Positions 28,647 through 38,202 of a DNA stretch of 64,000 nt are shown in pieces. A program made the translations under genes and the position numbers. Source of the stretch: Prostheceraeus crozeri (taxonomy: Eukaryota; Platyhelminthes; Polycladida; Euryleptidae). The DNA lies in the NCBI GenBank assembly GCA_907163375.1, contig CAJQUW010005287.1, forward strand, positions 1 through 64,000, written 5' to 3'. The first letter of the stretch is position 1, and every line of letters starts with the position of its first letter. The notes beneath the pieces are model-generated. The model made no database searches. It was not told the origin of the DNA and saw only the letters and a list, made by a program, of their open reading frames with translations.

Positions 28647-30460
28647 TTTCAGATGTTGAAGTTGTACATAACTCGATGAAATCTCATTCGAAATAGACTT
28701 TGACTGTCTGATGTGTGTCTCAAGTAATTTCAAATGATGTCTAGATAATCTCTGAGCTGAATGCTTTGCTGGGGTAGAGTGCTTTGAAAAATGCAGCTAT
28801 CTGTCGTCTTGAGTGTGTTGATTTCCGGCTCTCACACGTTTCAGATGTTGAAGTTGTACATAACTCGATGATATCTCATTCGAAATAGACTTTGACTGTC
28901 TGATGTGTGTCTCAAGTAATTTCAAATGATGTCTAGATAATCTCTGAGCTGAATGCTTTGCTGGGGTATAGTGCTTTGAAAAAAGCAGCTATCTGTCGTC
29001 TTGAGTGTGTTGATTTCCGACTCTCACACGTTTCAGATGTTGAAGTTGTACATAACTCGATGAAATCTCATTCGAAATAGACTTTGACTGTCTGATGTGT
29101 GTCTCTAAGTAATTTCAAATGATGTCTAGATAATCTCTGAGCTGAATGCTTTCCTGCGGTAGAGTGCTTTGAAAAAAGCAGCTATCTGTCGTCTTGAGTG
29201 TGTTGATTTCCGACTCTCACACGTTTCAGATGTTGAAGTTGTACATAACTCGATGAAATCTCATTCGAAATAGACTTTGAGTGTCTGATGTGTGTCTCTA
29301 AGTAATTACAAATGATGTCTAGATAATCTCTGAGCTGAATGCTTTGCTGCGATAGAGTGCTTTGAAAAATGCAGCTATCTGTCGTCTTGAGTGTGTCGAT
29401 TTCCGACTCTCACACGTTTCAGATGTTGAAGTTGTACATAACTCGATGAAATCTCATTCGAAATAGACTTTGACTGTCTGATGTGTGTCTCAAGTAATTT
29501 CAAATGATGTCTAGATAATCTCTGAGCTGAATGCTTTGCTGGGGTAGAGTGCTTTGAAAAATGCAGCTATCTGTCGTCTTGAGTGTGTTGATTTCCGGCT
29601 CTCACACGTTTCAGATGTTGAAGTTGTACATAACTCGATGATATCTCATTCGAAATAGACCTTGACTGTCTGATGTGTGTCTCTAAGTAATTTCAAATGA
29701 TGTCTAGATAATCTCTGAGCTGAATGCTTTGCTGGGGTAGAGTGCTTTGAAAAATGCAGCCATCTGTCGTCTTGAGTGTGTCGATTTCCGGCTCTCACAC
29801 GTTTCAGATGTTGAAGTTGTACATAACTCGATGAAATCTCATTCGAAATAGACTTTGACTGTCTGATGTGTGTCTCAAGCAATTTCAAATGATGTCTAGA
29901 TAATCTCTGAGCTGAATGCTTTGCTGGGGTAGAGTGCTTTGAAAAATGCAGCTATCTGTCGTCTTGAGTGTGTTGATTTCCGGCTCTCACACGTTTCAGA
30001 TGTTGAAGTTGTACATAACTCGATGAAATCTCATTCGAAATAGACTTTGACTGTCTGATGTGTGTCTCAAGCAATTTCAAATGATGTCTAGATAATCTCT
30101 GAGCTGAATGCTTTGCTGGGGTAGAGTGCTTTGAAAAAAGCAGCTATCTGTCGTCTTGAGTGTGTTGATTTCCGACTCTCACACGTTTCAGATGTTGAAG
30201 TTGTACATAACTCGATGAAATCTCATTCGAAATAGACTTTGACTGTCTGATGTGTGTCTCAAGTAATTTCAAATGATGTCTAGATAATCTCTGAGCTGAA
30301 TGCTTTGCTGGGGTAGAGTGCTTTGAAAAATGCAGCTATCTGTCGTCTTGAGTGTGTTGATTTCCGGCTCTCACACGTTTCAGATGTTGAAGTTGTACAT
30401 AACTCGATGAAATCTCATTCGAAATAGACTTTGGCTGTCTCAAGTATTGTCAAATGATGT
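28647..30460. repeat. 192-bp satellite, nine full units and a partial
   Basis: TTTCAGATGTTGAAGTTG recurs at 28,647, 28,839, 29,032, 29,224, 29,417, 29,609, 29,802, 29,994, 30,186 and 30,378, i.e. every 192-193 bp. Units differ by a few bases (TTCCGACTC versus TTCCGGCTC, CTGGGG versus CTGCGG). The last unit decays after 30,440. As 192 is a multiple of three, some frames run through the array; these are not genes. Confidence 0.95.
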
Positions 30461-31025
30461 CCAGAATATCCCTGGGCTGAATATTTTGTTGATGTGGCAT
30501 AGTGAATGAATTCCAGTAGCTTCTCCTCTTTTTGCTGGTGCTGTTTTCCCGGTTTTCGTTTTTGTTTTTTGTTGAAGTTGTCTACACCTCGATGAAATCA
30601 TTTCAGGTACATGCTTGTGTTTATTTGCCTCAATGTCTCGGATTCGTTGATCAGAGCTGAGTCGACTGGCTGCATTTCTCCTGGATTGGCCTTATTTCCA
30701 TTTGAATTTGATTTTATGCTGAAATGCTCCATAATAATTGAAATCAGCTTGTGCGTCCAGGAAATCCACACCTTACTCTATGATCTGATATGAGAGTCGA
30801 TTTAATTATTATTGATGTCGATTTCCTGTTTTTCATCCGATCATGATAGGAATTTCAAATAGCTCTCTTTTGAATTCTACAGTTGAGACTGAGCTCATGG
30901 TTGCTGACATTAATCAAATAATTATTGTCAACGTTATGAACGTCCGTATTAATATTTTTAGAGCATTTTTTGTGGTTGTAGATTTCCGGTGGGTTGTCGA
31001 CTTCCTGTTTCTACAATTATATGTG
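30461..31025. other. No gene recognised
   Basis: T-rich DNA between the satellite and the poly-C repeat copies. A decayed satellite word (TTGTTGAAGTTGTCTACACC) is visible near 30,570. Confidence 0.4.
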
Positions 31026-31029
31026 GTGT

Positions 31030-31745
31030 GCCGGCCAGGTTGGGAGGGTGGAATGTCGGTGTCGGAGCTCACCTGAAAAAATCCTAAGTGTCAGAGTGAC
31101 TTTGAATGGACAAAATTTTGAAAATTTTCCAAAGTGTCGCATTTCGACCTGGGACCCTGACCAAAGTTTATTTCATCAAATTTCACTGACCCCCCCCCCG
31201 ACAGCGATTTTCTCATTTTGGTTCTAGTGGATGGATTTTGTCTTATAGATACTCGTTTGAAAGAGGAGAAAAAACTGCTCGGTGACATTTTGTTGCGAGT
31301 CAATCGGACCAGTTGTTCAAAAGTTAGAGCTGTTACAAGATTTCACGTCGGAGCTCACCTGAAAAAATCCTAAGTGTCAGAGTGACTTTGTATGGACAAA
31401 ATTTTGAAAATTTTCCAAAGTGTCGCATTTCGACCTGGGACCCTGACCAAAGTTTTGTTTCATCAAATTTCATTGACCCCCCCCCGGCACCGATCTTCTA
31501 ATTTCGGCTCTAGTGATCGTAGAAAGTCGTGCAATAGCTCGTTTGAAAGCTAAGAGTGAGACAAATTCAGTGAAAGAAGCGGCTTGTTCATATCTGTCTT
31601 CGTTTAGATGTGAGACGCCATTTAAGATTTGGGAGATTGGCGAAAAACGACAGAGTTAGAATTTCCCAAGAAACAGCTCCAGCGGGCGAACGAAGGCTCG
31701 GATTGGTAAATGGAGGCCAGATTTGGAATCAGCTTGATGTTATTG
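31030..31745. repeat. Inverted copies of the poly-G repeat family
   Basis: Two partial units begin GGAGCTCACCTGAAAAAATC (31,063 and 31,351) and reach poly-C tracts near 31,190 and 31,478. From 31,500 the sequence is the reverse complement of the 490-bp unit (GCTCGTTTGAAAGCTAAGAG, ATCTGTCTTCGTTTAGATG), ending in GGATTGGTAAATGGAGG at 31,700. Confidence 0.8.
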
Positions 31746-31830
31746 TCCAATTAGGATCATCATCCAATGAGAATCAAGCATTTCTATATAAGTAGCGAGC
31801 CTTCCACAGTGAGAATCATTCCATCGTTGA
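31745..31830 (+). promoter_or_regulatory. Core promoter of the spliced gene
   Basis: Two CCAAT boxes (near 31,748 and 31,763), a TATATAAG box at 31,786-31,793 and a TCATTCC initiator-like word about 30 bp further on. A complete TATA-type RNA polymerase II promoter placed 100 bp before the start codon. Confidence 0.6.
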
Positions 31831-31890
31831 ATCACACGAGTGACGGACGCACATTTTCTCTCTCTCTCTCTATTCTATTATCCAACTAAA

Positions 31891-32665
31891 ATGGTAAGTC
31901 GCTACTTCCCTCCCTCTCCTCCCTTGAACGTAAACTGAATACAATCTTTTTCATTTTCAGGCATCTACTCCATCTGCTGCACTAGTAGGACAAAATGGCG
32001 GTCAAACGTTACAAGGTTCGCTACGATCAGATCATCTACAACTGAGGCCAGTGGAAGAAACAACAAAGGTACATAATCCTACACCGCTACAGCGTAAATT
32101 TAAACAAGTCTTGCGTTATGACGATCATGGCGTAGTACTCCAAACGGGAATGCTCCCTTCCACGGATGTCAAGATAATGCACAATCAGTATGGGGACTAC
32201 ATACTGATCCCCGTGAGTCCGTACATTCACCACCAACTTGATATTATTGAGGAGTACGTGACATTAAATATGGACATTCCTACTCCTCTTGCTCAAGAGT
32301 GGAAGGCGAGAGATGACAAGGATACTCCCTATAGAAAGATTTGGGATGGTCATCAAATTTGCCTACCGGTATCACATTGGTGCACTTACTATAAGAAGGA
32401 GGGAGATCATTCAACATCCATCACATGCGACGAGCTCGGAGAAGGTACTTGGGATATCCTTTTCAAAGTGAATGGGCTATATTATGGTCGGCACAAGGAT
32501 AATAAAATAGCCTCGCTCTCCATGCATATGGAATCCATCCTATATATTCCAAAACCACCCAACGTGGATGACATAATTGATCAAATCCTTAACAGCAGTG
32601 GTACGAAGCGCAAGTCGGAGAAGAATGCTGCATCAAAACGCAAATCAAAGAAGGAGAATTACTAG
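31891..32665 (+). CDS. Spliced gene, 235 aa, unknown; first coding exon is only ATG
   Basis: ATG at 31,891-31,893 is followed directly by GTAAGT. A 67-bp intron (31,894-31,960) ends in TCATTTTCAG, and exon 2 (31,961-32,665) continues in frame: ASTPSAALVGQNGG and so on. Without the splice there is no ATG near the start of the long frame. The protein is soluble with a beta-rich middle (GDYILIPVSPYIHHQ, LPVSHWCTYYKKEG, WDILFKVNGLYYG) and a Lys/Arg-rich C-terminus (KRKSEKNAASKRKSKKEN) that looks like a nuclear localisation signal. I do not recognise the family. Its neighbours (RING-like ORF, exonuclease-like ORF) suggest a small viral or transposon gene cluster rather than a host gene. Confidence 0.65.
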
Positions 32666-32699
32666 TCCTTTCCTAACTCTACCCTATGACAATTCGCTT

Positions 32700-32825
32700 A
32701 TGTGCTTTGAGTGTCGTAGACGTGGTCTTATTAGATACATTTTACTTCTTCGTTGCCATCATATCATTTGTGTATTTTGTCGTGAAAAGCATCGATGTAA
32801 CTCTTCATTTTGTAATATGTTATAG
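32700..32825 (+). CDS. Small RING-like zinc-finger ORF (41 aa or longer)
   Basis: From ATG 32,700: CFEC, a hydrophobic spacer, then CHHIICVFC and CNSSFC. Cys-x2-Cys, Cys-x-His-x2-Cys-x2-Cys and Cys-x3-Cys are the ligand pattern of a compact RING finger, which usually binds an E2 ubiquitin-conjugating enzyme. The frame is open further upstream, so a longer or spliced product is possible. It starts 35 bp after the stop of the 235-aa gene and ends 52 bp before the exonuclease-like ATG. The three lie in three different frames, suggesting separate cistrons or further splicing. Confidence 0.45.
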   Translation: MCFECRRRGLIRYILLLRCHHIICVFCREKHRCNSSFCNML

Positions 32826-32877
32826 AACGTTTCCTTGGATGTGTAAATTTCCGTTTTAGGCTTCTATCATCATTTTT

Positions 32878-33270
32878 ATGGATTGTGAGGGTGAACCTGT
32901 ACAGGAGCTCAGTGCTATTGCTATGAACAATTGGACATATCAGATTGTTAGTGTCTATCATCAACATGCCAATTGCGATCCCAATGTTGATCAATGGGCG
33001 AGAAAACACATTCATGGACTTAATCTGAAACATTTGCAAGACTATGGCTTTTCTTGTGAGAGTGCTCTTCTTATTGACTTTAAACGATGGTTAGCTGCTT
33101 TCAATGTTATACGCATCTTTTGTAATAATCCTGGTAAGGAGAGGAAAGTATTTCCCAATCTAATCATTGATGATATTTTGCTCCCGCCTTGGGATAGTAG
33201 AGTGAATCAACACTACCATGAAGTCACGAAACGTTTTAAGGATTTGTGCGTTCCTATTAGTAGTATATAG
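32878..33270 (+). CDS. DEDD-exonuclease-like protein, interrupted by the Polinton insertion
   Basis: ATG at 32,878. The N-terminus (MDCEGEPVQELSAIAM) carries the Asp-x-Glu of DEDD 3'-5' exonuclease motif I, and a later DF-RWL region could supply motif II. The last four codons before the stop lie inside the Polinton's terminal repeat, so the stop at 33,268 belongs to the inserted element. On the other side of the Polinton (50,855-50,917) an open stretch with the word HNAHVLLSLV fits the His-containing motif III. Inference: the Polinton landed in this gene near its 3' end. Most likely a viral/transposon accessory nuclease. Family call moderate. Confidence 0.5.
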   Translation: MDCEGEPVQELSAIAMNNWTYQIVSVYHQHANCDPNVDQWARKHIHGLNLKHLQDYGFSCESALLIDFKRWLAAFNVIRIFCNNPGKERKVFPNLIIDDILLPPWDSRVNQHYHEVTKRFKDLCVPISSI

Positions 33271-33814
33271 TGTGACATCCGGCGCGACGCTTCGCTTCGC
33301 TTTGCTTCGCTTCGCTTGCGCCGGATGTCACACTTTTGCGGGTTTTTTTCAAAAAATCAAAATTTCAAAAATTTCAAAAATTTAGGTAGACTTCAAATTT
33401 CACGTGGCCGAAGGCCGAAGGGCGAAAATTTGGGCGTTTTTAAAAATACCCAATTTTCAAATTTTTCAAAATCTCAAATTTGAGAATTACAATTTTCACC
33501 CCCAAAATCATGACCGTTCAAGGACACCGAAAATCATAAAAGTTAAGAATCACAAATTTGAGATTAAGATCATTTTTTTACTTTGAAAATCATGACCGTT
33601 CAAGGACACCGAAAAAATCATAAAAGTTAAGAATCTCAAAATTTGAGAATTACAATCGGGCGAAGCCCTAGAACCTTCGGTTCGATTTTCATTGCTTAAA
33701 TCATGACCGTTCAAGGACACCAAAAATCATAAAAGTTGAGAATTTCAAATTCATGAATTTTATCCATCTTTCAGGTTTTTAAAATATATCATGTGACTAA
33801 TAATATTTCTTTAA
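33259..33814 (+). repeat. Polinton left terminal inverted repeat (556 bp)
   Basis: Complementary to 50,300-50,855. Starts AGTAGTATATAG, then a strong hairpin (33,270-33,333). It holds internal tandem words CATGACCGTTCAAGGACACC (three times) and one micro-hairpin pair (33,657-33,684). Confidence 0.95.
33270..33333. other. Hairpin at the Polinton tip
   Basis: GTGTGACATCCGGCGC (33,270-33,285) and GCGCCGGATGTCACAC (33,318-33,333) form a perfect 16-bp stem around a 32-nt loop made of GCTTC repeats. The same hairpin is at the other tip (about 50,781-50,844). It may serve as the replication origin or a terminal-protein/integrase site. Confidence 0.85.
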
Positions 33815-34112
33815 GAATGTAACACAATCTCTCACAATGCCTGTTATTGTTACTGCTTTGCACTCAGATGTTCACTCAATTGTAGAGAACATCTGCTTCT
33901 CGCATTTATGAATAAAAGGCATTTCAGTGTAAAGAGCTGTGACCTCCAACTCAAACATTTGAAAGGAAACAATGTATGAAAGAACAAACAGCTGCTACAC
34001 CCACTTATTCATTTGTAAAGACGTGGCATATAATTACAGCATGTAGGAAGTAAGACTTCATTTACAATTCCATTAATCATAACTAGTGACTGTTTTCTTT
34101 CCTTATTGCAAA

Positions 34113-34718
34113 ATGCCAAAACGTACTGCCGCAGAAGCTTTTTCGTTTTACATGCCGATTTTACTAAACTTAATTAAAGAAGAGCACAAGGAAACTGCGA
34201 ATAAATACTTTGAAGAGTGGAAGTTAGAAATTCAATCGAGAAAGAAGAACAAATTGGACTCTCAAAAACAAGTGGAGGATATTACAGTAAAAATAGAACA
34301 GTATCTTAACACTACTACAATTCCTCAGTTCAATGTTACAAAAGAACATTTCATTACCATCGAAGATAGTGCTACTATGATTTCAAAACTGATTGCAAGT
34401 GATAAAGTACACCATGGGTCGTTGCTGAGAAGTGCTGCTTATCAAGGTTATGGATTTAAAAGAATTCTGGAATTGAGTGACAATAAAAAAAACAGATTTG
34501 TGGCAAACTTGGAACTATTTAGAATTTCCTATAACGTAAGTTATTGTTATTTCTTGATGAACTTATCAGATCTAATTCTACCACACGTATTATTTTTAAA
34601 TTCATCAATGCCCATTAGTTTTGTTAGAAAACATTTTAAAGAAATCAAAATTTATATAGAAAAATTGAATCAACCGACAACTATAGAAGAAATGAGGTTT
34701 GGTTCCCAAGATGAATGA
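34113..34718 (+). CDS. Polinton unknown protein (201 aa)
   Basis: First Polinton ORF after the left repeat. I take the ATG at 34,113 (MPKRTAAEAFSFYMP). Mainly helical with Lys/Glu-rich stretches (EEHKETANKYFEEWKLE) and a hydrophobic C-terminal third (LILPHVLFLN). No known motif. It lies alone between the terminal repeat and the ~147-bp repeats, with no visible operon-like neighbour. Could be a regulatory or DNA-binding accessory. Confidence 0.5.
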   Translation: MPKRTAAEAFSFYMPILLNLIKEEHKETANKYFEEWKLEIQSRKKNKLDSQKQVEDITVKIEQYLNTTTIPQFNVTKEHFITIEDSATMISKLIASDKVHHGSLLRSAAYQGYGFKRILELSDNKKNRFVANLELFRISYNVSYCYFLMNLSDLILPHVLFLNSSMPISFVRKHFKEIKIYIEKLNQPTTIEEMRFGSQDE

Positions 34719-34799
34719 ACATTAACTGTGTTGTTTCACTTTTTAAGATATGTGCAATGTACATGCATATTTGATGTATACATATTTATGAAGACTTAT

Positions 34800-35370
34800 T
34801 TATAAGTAGTAACACATTTTGGATTATTTTGAAATGTAATTAAATTTCCTTTTGTTCTCCAGTCTACTACCATGAGACTGCTATTGTATAGATCTATATT
34901 TCAGTATGTAACATAATCTTTGATATTTAAGAATGATTCATGGAACTTAGTAGTAACGCATTTTGGATTATTTTGAAATGTAATTAAATTTCCTTTTGTT
35001 CTCCAGTCTCATGGTAGTAGACTGACATTGTACAATTGTATGATAAGATTGATTGTTGTATTATTATATTTGGTATTTAAGAATGATTCATGGAACTTAG
35101 TAGTATTGCATTTTGGATTATTTTGAAATGTAATTAAATTTTCTTTTGTTCTCCAGTCTCATGGTAGTAGACTGCTATTGTATAGATCTATATTTCAGTA
35201 TGTAACATAATGTTTGGTATTTAAGAATGATTCATGGAACTTAGTAGTATTGCATTTTGGATTATTTTGAAATGTAATTAAATTTCCTTTTGTTCTCCAG
35301 TCTACTGATAGTAGACTGACATTGTACAATTGTGTGATAAGATTAATTGTTGTATTATTATATTTGATGC
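34800..35370. repeat. ~147-bp tandem repeats with an invertible mini-palindrome
   Basis: Four units share TTTTGGATTATTTTGAAATG, TTTGTTCTCCAGTCT and TGATTCATGGAACTTAG, the last at 34,941, 35,091 and 35,235. The 19-bp centre of each unit is bounded by AGTCT and AGACT, and its interior is in one orientation in unit 1 and the opposite in units 2 and 3. In unit 4 it is a near-perfect palindrome. Non-coding. Confidence 0.8.
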
Positions 35371-35449
35371 AAAATACACTGCCGTTGTTTTCATTTTCCT
35401 GTACAAGAAGTAGACATTATTACAGTTATTGGAATTTATTTCATTTAAA

Positions 35450-35698
35450 ATGAATGATGAAAATCCGACAGTTATACTGAGTAATATAGGTGATATATTA
35501 CCTCAGGTTAATAACATGACTGAGTTCTTAGAAATATACGACAAACAAACAACTACGTATTTCGATTTAAATAGCATTTCAGAAGATTGTTTTCAAAATA
35601 TTTATTCAAAATATTTCTTTAAAAAATGGAAGAAACAAAAATGGAAGAAACCGCAAGAATATATCCTTCGTTATCATATGAACGTAGTTCTACTTTAA
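35450..35698 (+). CDS. Polinton short protein resembling the N-terminus of the protease gene (82 aa)
   Basis: From ATG 35,450 it reads MNDENPTVILS and then EFLEIYDKQTTTYFDL, close to EFLKLYGTQTTTNFDL at the start of the protease on the other end of the element. The rest is Lys/Trp-rich and overlaps the next ORF. Probably a duplicated gene beginning and perhaps not a working protein. Confidence 0.4.
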   Translation: MNDENPTVILSNIGDILPQVNNMTEFLEIYDKQTTTYFDLNSISEDCFQNIYSKYFFKKWKKQKWKKPQEYILRYHMNVVLL

Positions 35699-36306
35699 TG
35701 GACATTGAAAAGATTAACATTGAAAAACACAAAGATAGAGTACGCTATATGAAAGATAAGGAATCTCAATTATTATTAAGATTAGAGCATTATAAAAAAT
35801 TAAGAAAGAGATGGACTAAAGTTAAGAATGTAACACAAGGAATTGGCATATTCTTAACAATAAGTTTAAGTGCTTTAACAATTGTTATATCTTCTGGTGT
35901 TTTAGTAATTCCAGTAGTTGCTACAGCTTTAACAGGTACGGGCGTTTTTGCAACTTCACTTGTTACAATGTTAGATAAATCTTTAATAACTAAGAAACGA
36001 AAATCATTAAAAACTAAGCATTTACATATTAAAGAAGTCTATGATAAACTACATTACTACTTTCAAAGAGTATGTGATGATAATGTTATTACGTTAGATG
36101 AGATTGAAAAATTTGATCAAATAGCTAATAAAGCTAATAAAACGCCATTTCATTTAAAGTCCGAAAAAGTTGATGATAAGAATAAACAGGATGGCAAAAT
36201 TTCTAGTGATGGCAAAATTTCTAATGAAGAAAATGACAAAATTTTTTTAGAAGAGCTAAAAACTTTAAGCGAAAATTTAAGCAAAACTTTATTAAACAAA
36301 ACTTAA
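35626..36306 (+). CDS. Polinton membrane protein, unknown (226 aa)
   Basis: A Lys/Glu-rich helix (residues ~25-65) is followed by two hydrophobic segments near residues 70-95 and 97-115 (IGIFLTISLSALTIVISS; LVIPVVATALTGTG) and a long helical Lys/Glu/Asn-rich tail. A helical hairpin of two membrane spans with cytosolic tails fits a membrane-remodelling or viral envelope accessory. The family is not recognised. A tandem word (KISSDGKISN) is near the end. It overlaps the preceding short ORF by 73 bp in another frame. Confidence 0.55.
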   Translation: MEETKMEETARIYPSLSYERSSTLMDIEKINIEKHKDRVRYMKDKESQLLLRLEHYKKLRKRWTKVKNVTQGIGIFLTISLSALTIVISSGVLVIPVVATALTGTGVFATSLVTMLDKSLITKKRKSLKTKHLHIKEVYDKLHYYFQRVCDDNVITLDEIEKFDQIANKANKTPFHLKSEKVDDKNKQDGKISSDGKISNEENDKIFLEELKTLSENLSKTLLNKT

Positions 36307-36412
36307 AGCGAAAAGATGTCAAACAACAAAGCAATAAAAAAATAATTTGTTCAGTAAAATGTTTTTGCTGTATTCCAATGTTACCACAAAATTCAAATAT
36401 TATATTTTAAAA

Positions 36413-37234
36413 ATGGATAAAATTAGAGCTGATAATTTTAAAAGAATAAAACAATTAGAAGAGTTAATAAAACAAAGAAATATTATGAAAGAAAATCATC
36501 TTCAACAAAGAATGATAAAGGCTGGTATTCAATCTGATATGTTTGAAAAAATGCAGCAAACCGAGCAAGTAAAAACTGATTTTGAAAAAACTATGGAACC
36601 ATTTAAAACTCTTGAAAAAGAACTTACAAATAATGATAAACAAATTGATATAACAGATCCAGAGCACAAAACTATATTAGATGACTATGGATTACTAGAA
36701 TCAAACATTAATAAGAAATTACCAAAATCTATGCAATTTGAACATTCTATTTCATTTATAGATGGAAAAACAATACCTAGATTTTATCTCGGACAAAAAG
36801 AAATATTTCCACAACCTTTTCGAGGTATAATTTTTTCACCAGATAAATCTCCTTTTAATTTAGATAGAAATTTTGTTGATCTTTTAAGAGGAGCAGATTT
36901 AAATAATTATGCTGTAGAAGATCTCATAAAATATAAAGCTATGTTAGACAGAGTTGGTGCAGTAAAATCTCTTAGACGTTATAAACAATTAGAAAATTTA
37001 TTATCAACGGGAGTTAAAGTAGGGAAAGGTTTATCTGAAAAACAGAAAACTGAAACAACTGTATTTTTACCAGATGATCCACAAGAATTACTAAATAGAT
37101 TAAATATTTTAATATCTGCAATAAAAGAAGGACATAATTCTAGTTTCAATGAAATTCATGCTATATTGAAAAGACTGTTAGAAAAGAAGATTCTAAATGA
37201 AGAGGATTATAAAAGTATAACCGGACATCTCTGA
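36413..37234 (+). CDS. Polinton conserved-type protein, unknown (273 aa)
   Basis: I take ATG 36,413 (MDKIRADNFKRIKQ). The N-terminal ~90 residues are a coiled coil (LEELIKQRNIMKENHLQQRM). A globular middle (IPRFYLGQKEIFPQPFRG, SPFNLDRNFVDLLRG) and a helical C-terminus follow. It sits directly before the penton-like gene with a micro-hairpin (37,244-37,254) just after its stop. Position next to capsid genes suggests a virion-associated protein. No enzyme motif. Confidence 0.5.
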   Translation: MDKIRADNFKRIKQLEELIKQRNIMKENHLQQRMIKAGIQSDMFEKMQQTEQVKTDFEKTMEPFKTLEKELTNNDKQIDITDPEHKTILDDYGLLESNINKKLPKSMQFEHSISFIDGKTIPRFYLGQKEIFPQPFRGIIFSPDKSPFNLDRNFVDLLRGADLNNYAVEDLIKYKAMLDRVGAVKSLRRYKQLENLLSTGVKVGKGLSEKQKTETTVFLPDDPQELLNRLNILISAIKEGHNSSFNEIHAILKRLLEKKILNEEDYKSITGHL

Positions 37235-37243
37235 TGTCCTCCA

Positions 37244-37254
37244 GGGCTTCGCCC
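37244..37254. terminator. Micro-hairpin after the 36,413 gene
   Basis: GGGCttcGCCC ten bases after the stop. One of many 3-nt-loop hairpins in this element; termination is only one possible role. Confidence 0.45.
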
Positions 37255-37323
37255 GTAGCTGAAATATGTTGTTGTTTTTAATTTTTTATAAAAAAAATAT
37301 TTATTTAAAATTTTAACTAAAAA

Positions 37324-38112
37324 ATGTGTTCAGCAGATTTAGACAAAATTAATAATCATTTAGAAAAATTGACAGAGATTTTGGGTTCATCAAAATTTAG
37401 TACGACGTTAAAAATTATAACAACTACTTCATCACACACTTGTAATTTAGAACCCATTCTACATTTGGAACAAAATAAAAATTATCAAATTGCATTGACT
37501 AGTTTCTCTACATTTAACACTATTCAAAACGTTATCAAAGATGTGAATGATCAATTTAGATATTCTACTGATAAAGGCAAAACGTGGAAAATATTAACTT
37601 TTCTTCCTGGTTCTTACGAAGTTGAATCAATATCAAATGAAATTAAGAGACATTTAGGTATACCATTTAAAGATAAGAAACAATTACATTTTGCAGTTGA
37701 ACCGGCAGTTAATAAATTTTCTCTTACTTTAGACGAAAATCATCAAGTTGATTTTAATCATGATAGATCATTGTCAAAGCTATTAGGATTTAATAAACAA
37801 ACCTATAGTCAAGGTTATCATTTAGGTGAGAAGATTCCAAAAATAACTGAAATAAATTCAATTGTTGTACATTGTGACATTATTGAAGGAGGATATATAA
37901 ATGGTAAATTATCAAATTTAATATTCAGTTTTCCAGCTTTTACTGTACCCATTGGTTATAGATTAAATGTATTTCCACAAACATTAATATATTTTCCTAT
38001 TACAAGAAAAACTATTAACAACATTGGCATTAGAATCACTGATGAGAAAGGACAAGAAATAAATTTTGGAGGTGAAGAGATTATGATAGATCTTTTGGTT
38101 CGGGAGGTATAA
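37324..38112 (+). CDS. Polinton penton-like minor capsid protein (262 aa)
   Basis: ATG 37,324, preceded by the AT-rich CTAAAAAATG context common to these genes. It is beta-rich with TFLPGSYEVESISNEIKR, HFAVEPAVNKFSLTL and a C-terminal half typical of the single-jelly-roll minor capsid of Polintons (IEGGYINGKLSNLIFSFP, GYRLNVFPQTLIYFP, GIRITDEKGQEINFGGE). Forms the pentameric vertices of the virion. The gene order penton, ATPase is the same in the diverged fragment at 19,912-20,935. A GGGAG..CTCCC hairpin overlaps the stop region. Confidence 0.85.
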   Translation: MCSADLDKINNHLEKLTEILGSSKFSTTLKIITTTSSHTCNLEPILHLEQNKNYQIALTSFSTFNTIQNVIKDVNDQFRYSTDKGKTWKILTFLPGSYEVESISNEIKRHLGIPFKDKKQLHFAVEPAVNKFSLTLDENHQVDFNHDRSLSKLLGFNKQTYSQGYHLGEKIPKITEINSIVVHCDIIEGGYINGKLSNLIFSFPAFTVPIGYRLNVFPQTLIYFPITRKTINNIGIRITDEKGQEINFGGEEIMIDLLVREV

Positions 38113-38118
38113 ACTCCC
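38102..38118. terminator. Hairpin at the penton gene stop
   Basis: GGGAG (38,102-38,106) and CTCCC (38,114-38,118) pair across the stop codon, with a 7-nt loop. Confidence 0.4.
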
Positions 38119-38202
38119 ACGCGAAGCTAGAGAAGTTTAATTTTCTTCTTCTTCTTTAAAAACAAAAAATAAAAAAATAAAAATAAAATTTTTTATTAAA
38201 AA

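Noticed and set aside
29646-29888. 80-codon minus-strand frame in the satellite
   Set aside because: The satellite period of 192 bp is 64 codons, so the frame is an accident of the repeat.
34534-34570. GTAAGT..TTATCAG as an intron inside the first Polinton ORF
   Set aside because: Only about 36 bp long and the ORF is open without splicing.
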